Positions 50,770 through 61,540 are shown, counted from the stretch's first letter. The stretch: DNA of 64,000 nt from Methanocorpusculaceae archaeon UBA425 (GCA_002506085.1 DAWV01000021.1:1-64000), one strand, 5' to 3'. Translations and numbers: made by a program. Notes: a model not told the origin generated them from the sequence alone.

Positions 50770-52741
50770 ACCGATGACCCATTTGCTAATTGCTGCGAGC
50801 AAAGCGCAAATGGCGTCAGTAGTGACCGAATTATATCGTCACCAGATTTTCCACATCACCGATTTTGTAGATCAGGGGAAAGAAGGATATGAAGGAGTAA
50901 AAATCGGCGTTCCACAGGAACATGCCGGTGACCTCTCGAATGACCTGCTGAAAATACGCTCCCTTGAGAGCGTGTTTCAGACAAACCCGTCAACGCAAAG
51001 CAATGTCCAGATACGGCCTGCAGAAACGATTCGAGCTGCTATAGATAGCGAGCTTCCAAAAATTGATGAGGAAGTAAGCAGTCTCACGGTAAAGCGTTCG
51101 AATGCAGAGACCCGTATCAGGGAATGCCAGCAGCGTATCAACGAACTCAAACCTTTTGCCCTCGTGCCCTTAGAGCTTGATCTCTATCGCGGCTACGGGA
51201 ATTTAACAGTATATGCCGGATACATCGAACATGATATCGAGATATCCTTCCCGCATGAAAAACATTATCAGGCGGGAAAAGACGGCAACTTCATAGTCGT
51301 CTTTGTAGAATCCAAAAATTCCGCAGAAGTTGAGAAACAACTTGCCGACGCAGGTTTCCAGACCGTTACCCTGCCGGGTGAATCCGGTACCGTTCAGGCA
51401 GCAGTGGACAAATACACTGTTGAAAAGAACGAGGCAACAAAGGTCTACGAAGACTGCAACGTGAAAATCGTTGAACTCAAAGCAAAATACGCAGACTTGC
51501 TCGCCGCTTGCGACGAAGTCCTGTCCTGCGATGTGGAACGTGCCGAAGCACCGCTTCGCTTTGCAACCACCGACGAAGCATTCGTCATCGACGGCTGGAT
51601 TCCGGCCGACGAAGTGGAGAAAGTCGTTGCGGCACTAAGCCAGGCAACTGGCGAACGCGTTTATGTAGTCGTTGATTCCTCAGAAGTTGAGGATACAGCG
51701 ATCCCGGTGGAATATAACAATCCATCGTATGCAAAGCCCGCAGAATTATTTATGGACCTGTACTCCCGTCCAAAATACAAAGAGCTTGACCCGACCATCA
51801 TCCTTGCGATCATGTTCCCGCTGCTCTTTGGATTCATTGTCGGAGATCTGGGATACGGTCTTTTATACCTGCTTCTTGCCCTCGTCCTTCGTAAGACTTT
51901 ACTTAAGATGGGCGAAATGGGTGTGAAAGCCTTTTTCGTCATTATTGGAGCAGCAATTTCAACGAGTATCTTTGGACTTCTCTATAGTGAGTTCTTTGGT
52001 GTGAGTCTCCCCTGGCACTCGATCATTTTCTCCCGCCACCTCCCAATAGGTGCCGGTATGGAACACGCGATGCCACAGGTAATCGAACTGCTGATAATAT
52101 CAATTATGCTTGGTGTAATCTACATCAGCGTTGGCCGTTTCTTCGGAATGATCAACCACTACAGAATGGATCACCCGGGAAGCCACAGGACAAAAGCAAT
52201 CCTTTCCCAGTTTGGATGGAACTTGATCCTGTGGGGAATCCTGGTACTTGTCCTTAGTGTGGTTGACTTAAACGAATACTGCCAGTTCCCCTTTGCACTT
52301 CCCACGTTTGTCGGAATTCCGACCATTGCTGGAATAATAGGTGCAGTCATGATCATCGTTGGTTGTGTGTTTGTCGCAATAGAAAACCCACTTGACCTGA
52401 TGGAACTCCCAACAAATACGCTATCCCACATGCTGTCCTTCTGCCGTCTTGCTGCAGTCGGTCTTTCATCCGTGGCGATCGCAATGGTTGTAAACTTCCT
52501 GGCCTTTGATTTATTCATCACTCCGGCCATGATCAACCTTGATGTTGTTGGTGTACTATTGATTATCGTGGGTGTCATAATTCTCATATTAGGTCACGCA
52601 CTGAACGTCGCTCTTGGTATTCTTGGTGGGGCTATACACCCGATTCGTTTACACTATGTCGAATTCTTTACCAAATTCTACCAGGGCGGAGGAATCATAT
52701 ACAAGCCCTTTGGACTTAAACGAAAATTCTCTGAGGAATAA
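50756..52741 (+). CDS. atpI: A-type ATP synthase subunit I (a-subunit)
   Basis: 661 residues. The N-terminal half (1-340) is soluble with coiled coils (KIDEEVSSLTVKRSNAETRIRECQQRINEL) and the C-terminal half has about eight membrane helices, starting PTIILAIMFPLLFGFIVGDLGYGLLYLLLAL. The conserved arginine needed for ion passage is in SFCRLAAVGLSSVAIAMVVN near residue 565. This is the stator of the membrane ring. The gene is intact. Confidence 0.95.
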   Translation: MFQPRPMTHLLIAASKAQMASVVTELYRHQIFHITDFVDQGKEGYEGVKIGVPQEHAGDLSNDLLKIRSLESVFQTNPSTQSNVQIRPAETIRAAIDSELPKIDEEVSSLTVKRSNAETRIRECQQRINELKPFALVPLELDLYRGYGNLTVYAGYIEHDIEISFPHEKHYQAGKDGNFIVVFVESKNSAEVEKQLADAGFQTVTLPGESGTVQAAVDKYTVEKNEATKVYEDCNVKIVELKAKYADLLAACDEVLSCDVERAEAPLRFATTDEAFVIDGWIPADEVEKVVAALSQATGERVYVVVDSSEVEDTAIPVEYNNPSYAKPAELFMDLYSRPKYKELDPTIILAIMFPLLFGFIVGDLGYGLLYLLLALVLRKTLLKMGEMGVKAFFVIIGAAISTSIFGLLYSEFFGVSLPWHSIIFSRHLPIGAGMEHAMPQVIELLIISIMLGVIYISVGRFFGMINHYRMDHPGSHRTKAILSQFGWNLILWGILVLVLSVVDLNEYCQFPFALPTFVGIPTIAGIIGAVMIIVGCVFVAIENPLDLMELPTNTLSHMLSFCRLAAVGLSSVAIAMVVNFLAFDLFITPAMINLDVVGVLLIIVGVIILILGHALNVALGILGGAIHPIRLHYVEFFTKFYQGGGIIYKPFGLKRKFSEE

Positions 52742-52744
52742 AAA

Positions 52745-52996
52745 ATGGCAATTGAATCATTAACTGTAGAAGCAGCACAGGCATTAGCATCCGGATACAC
52801 CGCAATCGGCGCAGGTCTCGCAGTAGGTCTCACTGGTATCGGTACCGGTCTTGGTGAAATGAGCATCGGAGCAGCCGCAGTCGGCGCAACCGCAGAAGAC
52901 CGTGGAATGTTCGGTCTCGCATTAGTGTTCACCGTTCTTCCGGAAACGATCGTTATCTTCGGTCTCGTTGTCGCACTGCTCTTACTCTTCGTCTAA
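52745..52996 (+). CDS. atpK: A-type ATP synthase subunit K (c-ring proteolipid)
   Basis: 83 residues, one two-helix hairpin, the simple form. Helix 1: IGAGLAVGLTGIGTGLGEMSIGAAAVG; helix 2: GLALVFTVLPETIVIFGLVVALLLLF with the ion-binding glutamate in PET. The neighbouring T and the GE in helix 1 resemble Na+-binding rings, so Na+ coupling is possible, but I cannot settle this without alignment. Located 3 bp after atpI. Confidence 0.94.
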   Translation: MAIESLTVEAAQALASGYTAIGAGLAVGLTGIGTGLGEMSIGAAAVGATAEDRGMFGLALVFTVLPETIVIFGLVVALLLLFV

Positions 52997-53011
52997 GCGG
53001 AGCAGTCTGAC

Positions 53012-53590
53012 ATGGGACTTGAGGTAGTAGTAGACGAAATCAAAGCAAAGGGTGACCGCGAAGCTGCCGGCATAAAAGCCGCAGCTGAGGCACAGGCAAA
53101 AGAGATCGTCAACGAAGCAAACCTCCGTGCAAACGAGATTCGTCTCGCAGCCGAAAAAGACGCTGATATCCAGACCGAGCGGATCATGATCCGTGAAGTC
53201 GCCAGCGCCAATTTGGTCGTGAAACGTGATTTCCTGAATGCACAAAAGGAACTTCTTGATAAAGTCTATGCCGATGCCGCCGTGGAAATCGCTAGTCTTC
53301 CGGCAGACGTACATGCACGAGCCGTACGTGAACTCTTAAAAGAGTCTGCCAAGCAGATCAAAGCCGGTGTCGTTTTCACAAACACACGCGACGAAAAATC
53401 TGCGAAAGAAGCATTAAGCAGTTTAAAAACCCTGAGCGGATTTACGTTTGGAGGAATCACCGACATCGCAGGCGGTGTCGTTGTACAAAGTGCCGATGAT
53501 CAGCTCACACTTGACTTCTCATACCAGACCTTTATGGGCGAAGTATGGGAATCAAGTCTGAAAGATGCATCGGAGATATTGTTCGGATGA
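53012..53590 (+). CDS. atpE: A-type ATP synthase subunit E
   Basis: 192 residues. The N-terminal half is a charged coiled coil (DEIKAKGDREAAGIKAAAEAQAKEIVNEANLRANEIRL) and the C-terminal half is a globular alpha/beta domain (TFGGITDIAGGVVVQSADDQLTLDFSYQTFM), the standard peripheral stalk E. It pairs with H. Small gaps separate it from atpK (15 bp) and atpC (8 bp). Confidence 0.93.
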   Translation: MGLEVVVDEIKAKGDREAAGIKAAAEAQAKEIVNEANLRANEIRLAAEKDADIQTERIMIREVASANLVVKRDFLNAQKELLDKVYADAAVEIASLPADVHARAVRELLKESAKQIKAGVVFTNTRDEKSAKEALSSLKTLSGFTFGGITDIAGGVVVQSADDQLTLDFSYQTFMGEVWESSLKDASEILFG

Positions 53591-53598
53591 GGTAAACA

Positions 53599-54657
53599 AT
53601 GACTGAGGTAATTAGCGGAACTGCTCCCTATATCTATGTCTCAACCCGCATGCGGGTCCGCAAAGCGAAGCTCATTCCTAGAGAAGAGTATCTCCGCATG
53701 CTGAACATGGGACTCCCTGAGTTCACCAGACTCATCGAGGAATTGGAGTACAAACGCGAAATCGATGAACTCTCTGCATCCTTTAAAGGTGTGGATCTCA
53801 TTGAAAACGCCATGTCCTGGAACCTTGCAAAGGAGTATCAGCGAGTAATCGCTATGGCTCCCGGAGAGATGAAAGGATTTACCCGTGATTACCTGCACAA
53901 GTGGGATATCCAGAATGTTCTGAGTATTCTGCGAGGTAAAGAACTCGGACTTTCCGATGGGAAGATCCGTGCAGTACTTGTTCCTGCCGGGGCACTTGAT
54001 GCACCGACACTGGACCGGCTCATTGCTGAATCTTCAAATGAGCGCATCGTTGAACAGCTGCCGATCAAGCAGATGTCAGCGATCCTCGGTGAAGGGCTCA
54101 GCGAGGCACTCGAGACCCATTCCTTTGGGAAGATCGAGAACGAGCTGTACAAGTACTATTATGAAACGCTGATCAAAGCAGCACGTGGCGGTATGAAGGG
54201 CGGACTTCCGTTCCTGAAATATGTCATGTTCGAGATCGACATCAAAAACATCACCACGGTGTTCAGAATGCGTGCACAGGGCGGCGATAACGCTTCCCAG
54301 CAGAATATCTGGATCCCCGGCGGTGCCTTCAAACCTGAAGAGCTCGAAAGACTCAGTAATATTGAAAGCACCGATGAAGTTGTCGATTCGCTGAAAAAGA
54401 AGATCAAAGTCACCGTGCTCCTTGATGCACTTGAATCGCTCCGTGAGAAGAAACCGATTTACTCAATCGAAAGCACTCTGATTGCAGCGCAGCTCAATCA
54501 GATGGATAGATTTTCGAAACGGAATCCGTTCTCAATCTCGCCGCTTCTTGTGTATCTCGAAAGAAAGAAGTACGAAGTATCCAATCTCCGTGCCATTGCC
54601 CGTGGAAAAGAGGCAGGTCTGGCGTCGGAGATTCTCGAAAAGTACCTGGTGATGTAA
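53599..54657 (+). CDS. atpC: A-type ATP synthase subunit C
   Basis: 352 residues, helical, with the V/A-type C (d-like) pattern: YIYVSTRMRVRKAKLIPREEYLRMLNMGLPEFTRLIEE, DYLHKWDIQNVLSILRGKE, LPFLKYVMFEIDIKNITTVFRMR, and YLERKKYEVSNLRAIARGKEAGL at the end. It is the socket between the c-ring and the central stalk. Its stop is directly followed by the atpF start. Confidence 0.94.
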   Translation: MTEVISGTAPYIYVSTRMRVRKAKLIPREEYLRMLNMGLPEFTRLIEELEYKREIDELSASFKGVDLIENAMSWNLAKEYQRVIAMAPGEMKGFTRDYLHKWDIQNVLSILRGKELGLSDGKIRAVLVPAGALDAPTLDRLIAESSNERIVEQLPIKQMSAILGEGLSEALETHSFGKIENELYKYYYETLIKAARGGMKGGLPFLKYVMFEIDIKNITTVFRMRAQGGDNASQQNIWIPGGAFKPEELERLSNIESTDEVVDSLKKKIKVTVLLDALESLREKKPIYSIESTLIAAQLNQMDRFSKRNPFSISPLLVYLERKKYEVSNLRAIARGKEAGLASEILEKYLVM

Positions 54658-54960
54658 ATGGAAATCGCAGTAATTGGAAAGAAGGAGTTCGTTTTAGGGT
54701 TCCAGCTCGCTGGCATCAAAAAGACCTACTCTGCAGAAAATCCCGAAAAACTTGCCGAAACCATTACAAAGGTACTTGACGACGCAAATGTCGGAATACT
54801 TGTGCTGCAAAGCACGGACCTTGACCAGATCCCGCGTCGCCTGCAGGTAATCATTGAAAACTCTGTCAAGCCGACCATCGTTACGATCGGTGGACAGGTG
54901 GCAGGTCTCTCCCTGAGAGAGCGTATAAAACGTTCGGTGGGTGTTGATTTGTGGAAGTAA
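54658..54960 (+). CDS. atpF: A-type ATP synthase subunit F
   Basis: 100 residues with the F-subunit pattern: [17 protein letters not shown], a regulator-like fold, [35 protein letters not shown]. It forms part of the central stalk with D. It overlaps atpA by 10 bp. Confidence 0.94.
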   Translation: MEIAVIGKKEFVLGFQLAGIKKTYSAENPEKLAETITKVLDDANVGILVLQSTDLDQIPRRLQVIIENSVKPTIVTIGGQVAGLSLRERIKRSVGVDLWK

Positions 54961-56696
54961 ATAGCAAGCCAGGAATACTCAAACGTATTGCAGGACCAGT
55001 CGTCACTGCAATTAATCTTGATGCACATATGTATGATGTCGTCAAGGTTGGAACTGAACAACTGATGGGGGAAGTCATCAAGATCGACGGTCCGGATACC
55101 GTTATTCAGGTCTATGAATCCACCACGGGCATCCGCCCGGGGGAACCCGTCGTAAACACCGGTCTTTCGCTCGCAGTCGAGCTTGGTCCGGGTCTCCTGA
55201 CCAGTATCTACGATGGTATCCAGCGTCCACTTGACGTGCTCATCCAGAAGATGGGTAACTTCATTGCACGTGGTGTTACCGCACCGGGACTGAATCACGA
55301 GAAGAAATGGGACTTCAAACCGGTCGTCCACGTCGGCGACAAGGTCACCGCTGGTCAGATTATCGGTGAAGTCCAGGAAACCCGCAGCATTCTGCATAAA
55401 GTCATGATTCCGCCACGCGCAAAGGGTGGTAAAGTCACGAAGATCAACGCAGGCTCATTCACCATTGACGAGATCGTCATTGAACTTGACTCCGGCGAAT
55501 CCTTCCCGATGATGCAGAAATGGCCGGTCCGTATCCCGCGTCCTTACGTGGAAAAACACAGCCCGAGCATTCCGCTCCTGACCGGACAGAGAATCCTTGA
55601 TGGTCTCTTCCCGATTGCAAAAGGCGGAACCGCAGCAATTCCGGGACCATTCGGTTCAGGAAAGACCGTTACCCAGCAGCAGCTGGCAAAGTGGTCTGAC
55701 GCAGAAATCGTAGTCTACATCGGCTGCGGTGAACGCGGCAATGAAATGACCGAAGTTCTGACGGAATTCCCGGCACTGAAAGACCCGAAGACCGGTAACT
55801 CCCTGATGGAGAGAACCGTTCTTATCGCCAACACTTCCAACATGCCTGTGGCAGCCCGTGAAGCATCCGTATATACCGGTATCACTCTTGCAGAGTATTA
55901 CCGTGATATGGGCTACGACGTTGCACTCATGGCAGACTCCACCTCACGGTGGGCAGAAGCAATGCGTGAAATCTGTTCCCGTCTTGAAGAGATGCCCGGT
56001 GAAGAAGGTTACCCGGCATATCTGTCCTCCAGACTCTCCGAGTTCTACGAACGTGCAGGACTTGTCCAGCCGCTTTGCGGCGGTTCAGGCTCTGTCTCCG
56101 TTATTGGTGCAGTTTCCCCCGCAGGCGGAGATTTCTCCGAACCGGTTACACAGAACACGCTTCGTATCGTGAAAGTGTTCTGGGCACTGGATGCAAACCT
56201 CTCCCGTCGCCGGCACTTCCCGGCAATCAACTGGCTTCAGTCGTACTCCCTGTACATGGCTCAGCTGAATGATTACTATGACGAGAAGGTCTCGCCAGAA
56301 TGGAACAAACTCCGTGCATGGTTCATGGAAGTTCTCCAGAAAGAAGCCGAACTGCTGGAAATTGTTCAGCTGGTCGGATCCGATGCATTACCGGAAGCCG
56401 AGCAGATCACCATCGAAGTCGCCAGAATGATTCGTGAACTGTTCCTTCAACAGAATGGTTTCGACCCGGTCGACACGTACTGTGACCTCCCGAAGACTCT
56501 TGACATGTTCAAGATGATCAAAACCTATGCAGAACTTGCATATGCCGCACAGGTTGCCGGCGTCCCGCCGTCACAGATTCTTGGAATCAAGTCAAAGAAT
56601 GAAATGCCGCAGGTCAAGTTCACCAAGGACTACAAACCGGTCCTCAACAAGATCTACGCAGGCATGGAAGCTGAATTCAAGGAACTGAGGGCATAA
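54951..56696 (+). CDS. atpA: A-type ATP synthase catalytic subunit A
   Basis: 581 residues with GTG start inside the end of atpF. The P-loop is GPFGSGKT at residues 232-239, the atypical form found in archaeal A subunits. The non-homologous bulge region is present ([22 protein letters not shown]). [29 protein letters not shown] and the Ser/Gly-rich [19 protein letters not shown] follow. It hydrolyses or makes ATP in the A3B3 head. The gene is complete. Confidence 0.97.
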   Translation: MEVNSKPGILKRIAGPVVTAINLDAHMYDVVKVGTEQLMGEVIKIDGPDTVIQVYESTTGIRPGEPVVNTGLSLAVELGPGLLTSIYDGIQRPLDVLIQKMGNFIARGVTAPGLNHEKKWDFKPVVHVGDKVTAGQIIGEVQETRSILHKVMIPPRAKGGKVTKINAGSFTIDEIVIELDSGESFPMMQKWPVRIPRPYVEKHSPSIPLLTGQRILDGLFPIAKGGTAAIPGPFGSGKTVTQQQLAKWSDAEIVVYIGCGERGNEMTEVLTEFPALKDPKTGNSLMERTVLIANTSNMPVAAREASVYTGITLAEYYRDMGYDVALMADSTSRWAEAMREICSRLEEMPGEEGYPAYLSSRLSEFYERAGLVQPLCGGSGSVSVIGAVSPAGGDFSEPVTQNTLRIVKVFWALDANLSRRRHFPAINWLQSYSLYMAQLNDYYDEKVSPEWNKLRAWFMEVLQKEAELLEIVQLVGSDALPEAEQITIEVARMIRELFLQQNGFDPVDTYCDLPKTLDMFKMIKTYAELAYAAQVAGVPPSQILGIKSKNEMPQVKFTKDYKPVLNKIYAGMEAEFKELRA

Positions 56697-56698
56697 AC

Positions 56699-58075
56699 AT
56701 GAAAGAATATAAGACAGTCTCTAAAGTTGCCGGACCTCTGCTCTTCGTTCAGAAGACGGAACCAGTCAGCTACGAAGAGCAGGTCAGCCTCGTCCTTGCC
56801 GACGGCACGATGAAACGTGGTCAGGTTCTTGATACCTCCGATGATTTAGTCGTCGTCCAGTGTTACGAGAGCACGACCGGTCTTGGTCGTGATACCGGTG
56901 TCCGTTTCCTTGGTGAAACGTTCAAGATGCCGGTCTCAAAGACTATGCTCGGACGTATCCTTTCCGGTGGCGGAAAGCCGATTGACGGCGGACCCGAAAT
57001 CATCCCCGACAAACGTCTTGACATCAACGGTGCAGCAATCAACCCGTATGCACGTGGAACACCGAGAGATTTCATTCAGACCGGTATCTCCACGATTGAT
57101 GGAACGAACACCCTTGTCCGTGGTCAGAAGCTTCCGATCTTCTCGTCTGCCGGTTTACCGCACAACGAGATTGCACTTCAGATCGCCCGTCAGGCAAAAG
57201 TGCCCGGATCCGATGAGCAGTTCGCAGTGGTTTTCGCCGCAATGGGTATCACCCGTGAAGAAGCAAACTACTTCATGGCAGACTTCGAGAGAACCGGTGC
57301 ACTTGAGCGTGCAGTTGTTTTCCTGAATCTGGCAGATGACCCCGCTGTAGAGCGTACGGTCACTCCGCGTCTTGCACTCACGACCGCTGAGTACCTTGCA
57401 TACGAGCTTGGTTACCATGTGCTGGTTATTCTGACCGATATGACGAACTACTGTGAAGCACTTCGTCAGATTGGAGCAGCCCGTGAAGAAGTTCCGGGTC
57501 GCCGCGGATATCCGGGTTACATGTATACCGATCTTGCATCTCTCTACGAGCGTGCAGGTATCATCAAAGGTCTGAAAGGATCTGTTACCCAGATTCCGAT
57601 TCTGACAATGCCCGGTGACGATATCACCCACCCGATTCCTGATCTTACCGGATATATTACGGAAGGACAGATCGTTATTTCCCCTGAGTTACACCGTAAA
57701 GGTATCTACCCGCCGATTAACGTTCTGCCGTCTCTGTCACGTCTGATGAACCTCGGTATCGGTAAAGGCATGACCCGTGATGATCATAAAAAGGTCTCCG
57801 ATATGATGTATTCCGGTTACGCAGAAGGTGTTGACCTCCGCGGCTTAGTGGCCATTGTTGGTAAAGATGCACTTTCAGAGCGTGACCAGAAGTTCCTTGA
57901 GTTCGCTGATGCGTTTGAGAATACGTTCGTTCGTCAGGGAGCTGACGAAGACAGAACGATTGCCCAGACCCTGGATATCGGCTGGAATATGTTTATCCAG
58001 CTGCCGGAGAGCGAGCTTGAGAAGCGTATCGACCGTGACCTGATTAAGAAGTATCACCCGAACTACAGGAAGTGA
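56699..58075 (+). CDS. atpB: A-type ATP synthase non-catalytic subunit B
   Basis: 458 residues. It is homologous to A but lacks the P-loop, as usual ([24 protein letters not shown] in its place). Further marks: [49 protein letters not shown], and the C-terminal helical bundle. It forms the head with A. Two bases separate it from atpA. Confidence 0.97.
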   Translation: MKEYKTVSKVAGPLLFVQKTEPVSYEEQVSLVLADGTMKRGQVLDTSDDLVVVQCYESTTGLGRDTGVRFLGETFKMPVSKTMLGRILSGGGKPIDGGPEIIPDKRLDINGAAINPYARGTPRDFIQTGISTIDGTNTLVRGQKLPIFSSAGLPHNEIALQIARQAKVPGSDEQFAVVFAAMGITREEANYFMADFERTGALERAVVFLNLADDPAVERTVTPRLALTTAEYLAYELGYHVLVILTDMTNYCEALRQIGAAREEVPGRRGYPGYMYTDLASLYERAGIIKGLKGSVTQIPILTMPGDDITHPIPDLTGYITEGQIVISPELHRKGIYPPINVLPSLSRLMNLGIGKGMTRDDHKKVSDMMYSGYAEGVDLRGLVAIVGKDALSERDQKFLEFADAFENTFVRQGADEDRTIAQTLDIGWNMFIQLPESELEKRIDRDLIKKYHPNYRK

Positions 58076-58082
58076 TTAAGTC

Positions 58083-58763
58083 ATGGCGCTGAACGTGAAG
58101 CCTACCAGATCCGAGCTGATTGCCCTTAAAAAGCGTATCAAACTATCGGAGCGGGGACATAAGCTTCTGAAAATGAAGCGCGACGGACTTATCCTTGAAT
58201 TTTTCAAGGTGTTAGCGGAAGCTAAAGATCTCAAAAATCAACTTGCCGAGAAGTACGCCCGGGCACAGAAAATGATTGCTGTTGCAGAAACTGTGGAAGG
58301 GAGTATCGGTGTTAAGGCAGCGGCGTTTTCAGCATCTGAAAACCCTGTCATTAACCTGAAAAGCAAGAACATTATGGGAGTTGTCGTACCCAAGATCGAG
58401 GCCCAGAGTGTAAAGAAGTCTCTGACAAACCGCGGTTACGGCGTTCTTGGAACGTCTGCCGCGATTGATGAGGCAGCTGATGCATTCGAGGACCTTGTGG
58501 AGTGTATTATTCTCTCCGCCGAACTCGAGACGACTATGAAGCGTCTCTTAGATGAGATCGAGAGTACAAAGCGCCGTGTGAATGCCCTGGAATATAAGGT
58601 GATTCCGGAGTTAGTCGCAGCACGTAACTTTATTAAGATGCGGCTCGACGAGATGGAACGTGAAGAACTGTTCCGTATGAAAAGATCAAAGGGAAAGTCT
58701 GCCGCGAAAATCGCGAAAGCATCTGCCGCAAAGGCAGCCGCCTTAAAGGCAGCGGAAATATAA
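58083..58763 (+). CDS. atpD: A-type ATP synthase subunit D
   Basis: 226 residues, a long coiled coil for the central rotor axle: VKPTRSELIALKKRIKLSERGHKLLKMKRDGLI at the N-terminus and LLDEIESTKRRVNALEYKVIPEL near residue 160, with a K/A-rich tail (SAAKIAKASAAKAAAL). It rotates within A3B3. It ends the operon; T-runs at 58835-58856 could end the transcript. Confidence 0.95.
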   Translation: MALNVKPTRSELIALKKRIKLSERGHKLLKMKRDGLILEFFKVLAEAKDLKNQLAEKYARAQKMIAVAETVEGSIGVKAAAFSASENPVINLKSKNIMGVVVPKIEAQSVKKSLTNRGYGVLGTSAAIDEAADAFEDLVECIILSAELETTMKRLLDEIESTKRRVNALEYKVIPELVAARNFIKMRLDEMEREELFRMKRSKGKSAAKIAKASAAKAAALKAAEI

Positions 58764-58834
58764 TCCGGCTTTTGTCTGGAGAACGGGAGAACCTCAGGGA
58801 TTACCGGAGATATCCGGAATTCTCTAACCCGAAT

Positions 58835-58857
58835 CTCTTTATTCTTTTTTTGGTTGT
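58835..58857 (+). terminator. T-rich terminator after the ATP synthase operon
   Basis: A run of TTTATTC and seven to eight consecutive T lies about 75-90 bp after the atpD stop, without a strong hairpin, as is common for archaeal oligo-T termination. Confidence 0.4.
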
Positions 58858-58965
58858 TTTGGTGTCAGGTTTTTGGGGTGTACGTTACCTGCTTGTAACC
58901 CGTGTCTTTTCCGTACCTCAGCATAATTCCGTTCAATGAGTGGTGCTGAACAATCTTCCGCTCTC

Positions 58966-60159
58966 TTATCCCGATGCGGCAGACACTTTTTCCTTAGCAG
59001 TAATCTGCCAAAGCAGATAGAACAGCATACCGCCGTTCAGTGCGAGCACAACACCGATAACAAGTCCGGGAATCAGACCGGATATGAGCATGCCGATACC
59101 GAAGATAATCGTCAGAATGTTCATGACGAGAGTCGCCGTCAGAATCTTCACGGAAATCTTTACTATCTCAGCAGACATGAATGTCGTTGCCTCTTTGAAA
59201 TTCAGGGCAGGAATCACTATCCGGATAATCGCCGCAGCTCCCCCGGAAATATTCAGCAGACCGACAAGGATTGTCAGCGGAAAAACGAGTATCTCAGGAA
59301 TCACACATGAGGTAAAGCCAAGCACTGCAAATACAAATCCGAGAATAATCATCAGCCGGCTGCGGGGGTATGCCCCCACAGGAGTGCTCCCGAGTGCCAG
59401 CATCTGAACCGCGAAGATAATCATCAGCAGACCTAGCTGGGCACTCCCGGAAAATGGCAGCATCCCGAAATTTACCGGAATCAGCAGAATTCCAAGAAGT
59501 ACCATGAAAATACCGGTGAGTATCAGTGATGCTTTATCAAAGGAAATTCCGACAGGTTTTGCCGCATCAGGATTCTGGGTCCGGATTTTCTGCAGAATAA
59601 TCCCGAGAACTATCAGAGCCGAACCCAGAAGTACGGCGAGTCCGATTGTCGGAATCTCCTCCGCAGCGGTATATTCCGGTAGGGCGATGAAAATCCCGAG
59701 AAGAATTTCCAGAAGATATACTGCGGCACATGCAGCGGTAAGACCGGTAAAAATACCGCCCATTCTTTTCCAGGAAGGGTATTTATCCTTCGAGAAGAAC
59801 ATCTGCAGAAGAAGGATAACGCCGCCGCCGCTGAAGAACAGTAACAGAAGATACCGGGGAATATCCCCGAAAATATCCGGGGAAAAACAGCAGATGATTC
59901 CAAACACCGCAATAATAATTCCGAAAATGAGATTGAGGAGTCTGTGACGGTTTTCCCCGAGCGGATTTTTTCCTAAAGCAATAGTCTGCAGGGAAATCAC
60001 AACGAGAAGGACGCCGAAGACCCCGTCTTCATAGTAGGGGGAGAGACCCAGATAGACCGGAATCAGCAGGATGCCGAGAAACACAAACATTACGCCTGTC
60101 ATCAGCAGGAATATCGTTTCCAGGCTGATATCGACGGGTTTGAGCAGGATCCCTGTCAT
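58966..60159 (-). CDS. Multi-span membrane protein with internal duplication
   Basis: 397 residues with about twelve membrane segments. Residues about 10-95 (LMTGVMFVFLGILLIPVYLGLSPYYEDGVFG... ALGKNPLGENRHRLLNLIFGIIIAVFGI) match about 212-295 (ILTGIFMVLLGILLIPVNFGMLPFSG...ALGSTPVGAYPRSRLMIILGFVFAVLGF), so each half has about six helices. It resembles HdeD/DUF308-type membrane proteins in pattern only. Function unknown. An SDR gene ends 13 bp before it on the same strand. Confidence 0.75.
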   Translation of the reverse strand: MTGILLKPVDISLETIFLLMTGVMFVFLGILLIPVYLGLSPYYEDGVFGVLLVVISLQTIALGKNPLGENRHRLLNLIFGIIIAVFGIICCFSPDIFGDIPRYLLLLFFSGGGVILLLQMFFSKDKYPSWKRMGGIFTGLTAACAAVYLLEILLGIFIALPEYTAAEEIPTIGLAVLLGSALIVLGIILQKIRTQNPDAAKPVGISFDKASLILTGIFMVLLGILLIPVNFGMLPFSGSAQLGLLMIIFAVQMLALGSTPVGAYPRSRLMIILGFVFAVLGFTSCVIPEILVFPLTILVGLLNISGGAAAIIRIVIPALNFKEATTFMSAEIVKISVKILTATLVMNILTIIFGIGMLISGLIPGLVIGVVLALNGGMLFYLLWQITAKEKVSAASG

Positions 60160-60172
60160 GATTCAGGATGAT

Positions 60173-60976
60173 TCAGACAATCCATTTGCCGGCACGCCGT
60201 GAACGGGCAACGTTGAGCAGATACTCATCAATACCCTTCGCTGCAGCGGGATTATATGCATTAATGGCTCCGCCAAGGTCCTGTTCGGTGGTGATGATGA
60301 CGCGGTCGTTTGCCTCGAGACCTTTTAAGATAGCGATGGCGGATTGTTCGGGGGTAATCGCCTCGGGCGGTGCCCCGCTTTCACCCCAGATGGGAGTGGC
60401 GACCGTTCCCGGGATTATGACCGAGAAAAGGATGCTGTCATCCCAGTATTCTGTCCTGAGGGAAAGAGTCAGTCCGAGGAGGGCGGATTTGGTGGCACTG
60501 TACATACTCTGGTATGCCATGGGAGAAAAGGCAATTCCGGACGCAGTGTTGGCAATCTGCCCGCCGCCGTTTGCTTTCATTAGTGGAATTGCGGCACGCA
60601 TTCCATAGAGGGCTCCATAGAAGTTGAGGTCGAAGGCTTTGGTCCAGTCAGCGTTGGTCGTGTCACTGAAAGCACCACCCAGCCCGGCGCCGGCATTGTT
60701 GATCAGGAGATCGATTTTTCCGCCGCCGATTTCGGCAGCCCGTGTGATCATTGCCTGAACGTCTGCCTCGCGGGTGACATCTGCACGGATTCCAAAGACT
60801 TTTCCAGGATATGTCTGGTTGAGACGAACGGCTTCACGCTGTAGTTTTTCTTCGGTGGAGCCGACGATAATGACGCTATTTGCTCCGGATTTGAGGAGCT
60901 GTTCACAGATGCCGAGACCAATGCCTGATGATCCGCCTGTGACTACGGCAACTTTGTTTTTATAGTAATCTGTCAT
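60173..60976 (-). CDS. SDR family oxidoreductase
   Basis: 267 residues. The Rossmann motif GGSSGIGLGICEQL is at residues 15-28, NNAGAG near 93, and the active site S...YQSMYSATKSALLG near 150. The segment GSTEEKLQREA after strand 2 suggests NADP or NAD is not clear. It is a different branch from the SDR at 1233. With the membrane protein gene downstream it forms a probable two-gene unit. Substrate unknown; lipid or ketone reduction is common in this branch. Confidence 0.88.
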   Translation of the reverse strand: MTDYYKNKVAVVTGGSSGIGLGICEQLLKSGANSVIIVGSTEEKLQREAVRLNQTYPGKVFGIRADVTREADVQAMITRAAEIGGGKIDLLINNAGAGLGGAFSDTTNADWTKAFDLNFYGALYGMRAAIPLMKANGGGQIANTASGIAFSPMAYQSMYSATKSALLGLTLSLRTEYWDDSILFSVIIPGTVATPIWGESGAPPEAITPEQSAIAILKGLEANDRVIITTEQDLGGAINAYNPAAAKGIDEYLLNVARSRRAGKWIV

Positions 60977-61540
60977 GTTTTTTTCCTGTTTAGCTGCTAC
61001 TATTGTATTAATGCATCAAAAAGTTATCGGTGATTTCTGTATTTTTTGCGCACAATAACAAGGTAATTGCGGCAATAATTAAAATATTTCCAGAATAAAT
61101 TGGAGATTAATGCTAATCATGCAATGGGAGGAGGTGCGCGGTCTGTACACCCAGGATAAGAATACCTGATACCCGAGTGAGGGATTCTTGTTCACATTTC
61201 TCTGTATGGAGTGATGAACTGGATTAATGGTGACCGGCGACGGGTCTACCAGGAAAATAATCAAAATAGTATTGGTCTTTTCATTGCTGACGATACCTTT
61301 GGTCAGGATATCACCCGCGGGTCTTCAGCAAGTCGAACAGGTCCCGCTCTTCAGAGAATACTTTTTATCATCTTTATTATTCACGAACGGGATTTTATAA
61401 ATCACAACAACCGAATACACTTCACTTCCAGCGGCATTTTCCAAAAACTTCCTCTGCGCCGGACTTGATTCCGGCTTACAGAGGTACAACTTCAATACAC
61501 AGAACAGCAAATAATTATTCAGAAACAAAGAGAAAAAATC
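60977..61540. other. Intergenic region with the argD leader
   Basis: No gene is convincing. A TATA-like TTTTATAAATC lies near 61391-61402. If it starts the argD transcript, the leader is about 120 bases and includes the hairpin at 61451-61484. A short piece near 61139-61150 resembles the GTACACCC end of the dispersed repeats. Confidence 0.4.
61451..61484 (+). promoter_or_regulatory. Hairpin in the presumed argD leader
   Basis: CCTCTG (61451-61456) pairs with CAGAGG (61479-61484); inside, CCGG (61459-61462) pairs with CCGG (61471-61474). It lies 57 bases before the argD ATG, in the non-coding leader. Confidence 0.4.

Noticed and set aside
61211..61468. Open frame of 85 codons before argD
   Set aside because: No ribosome site, no family match, and it overlaps the presumed promoter of argD.
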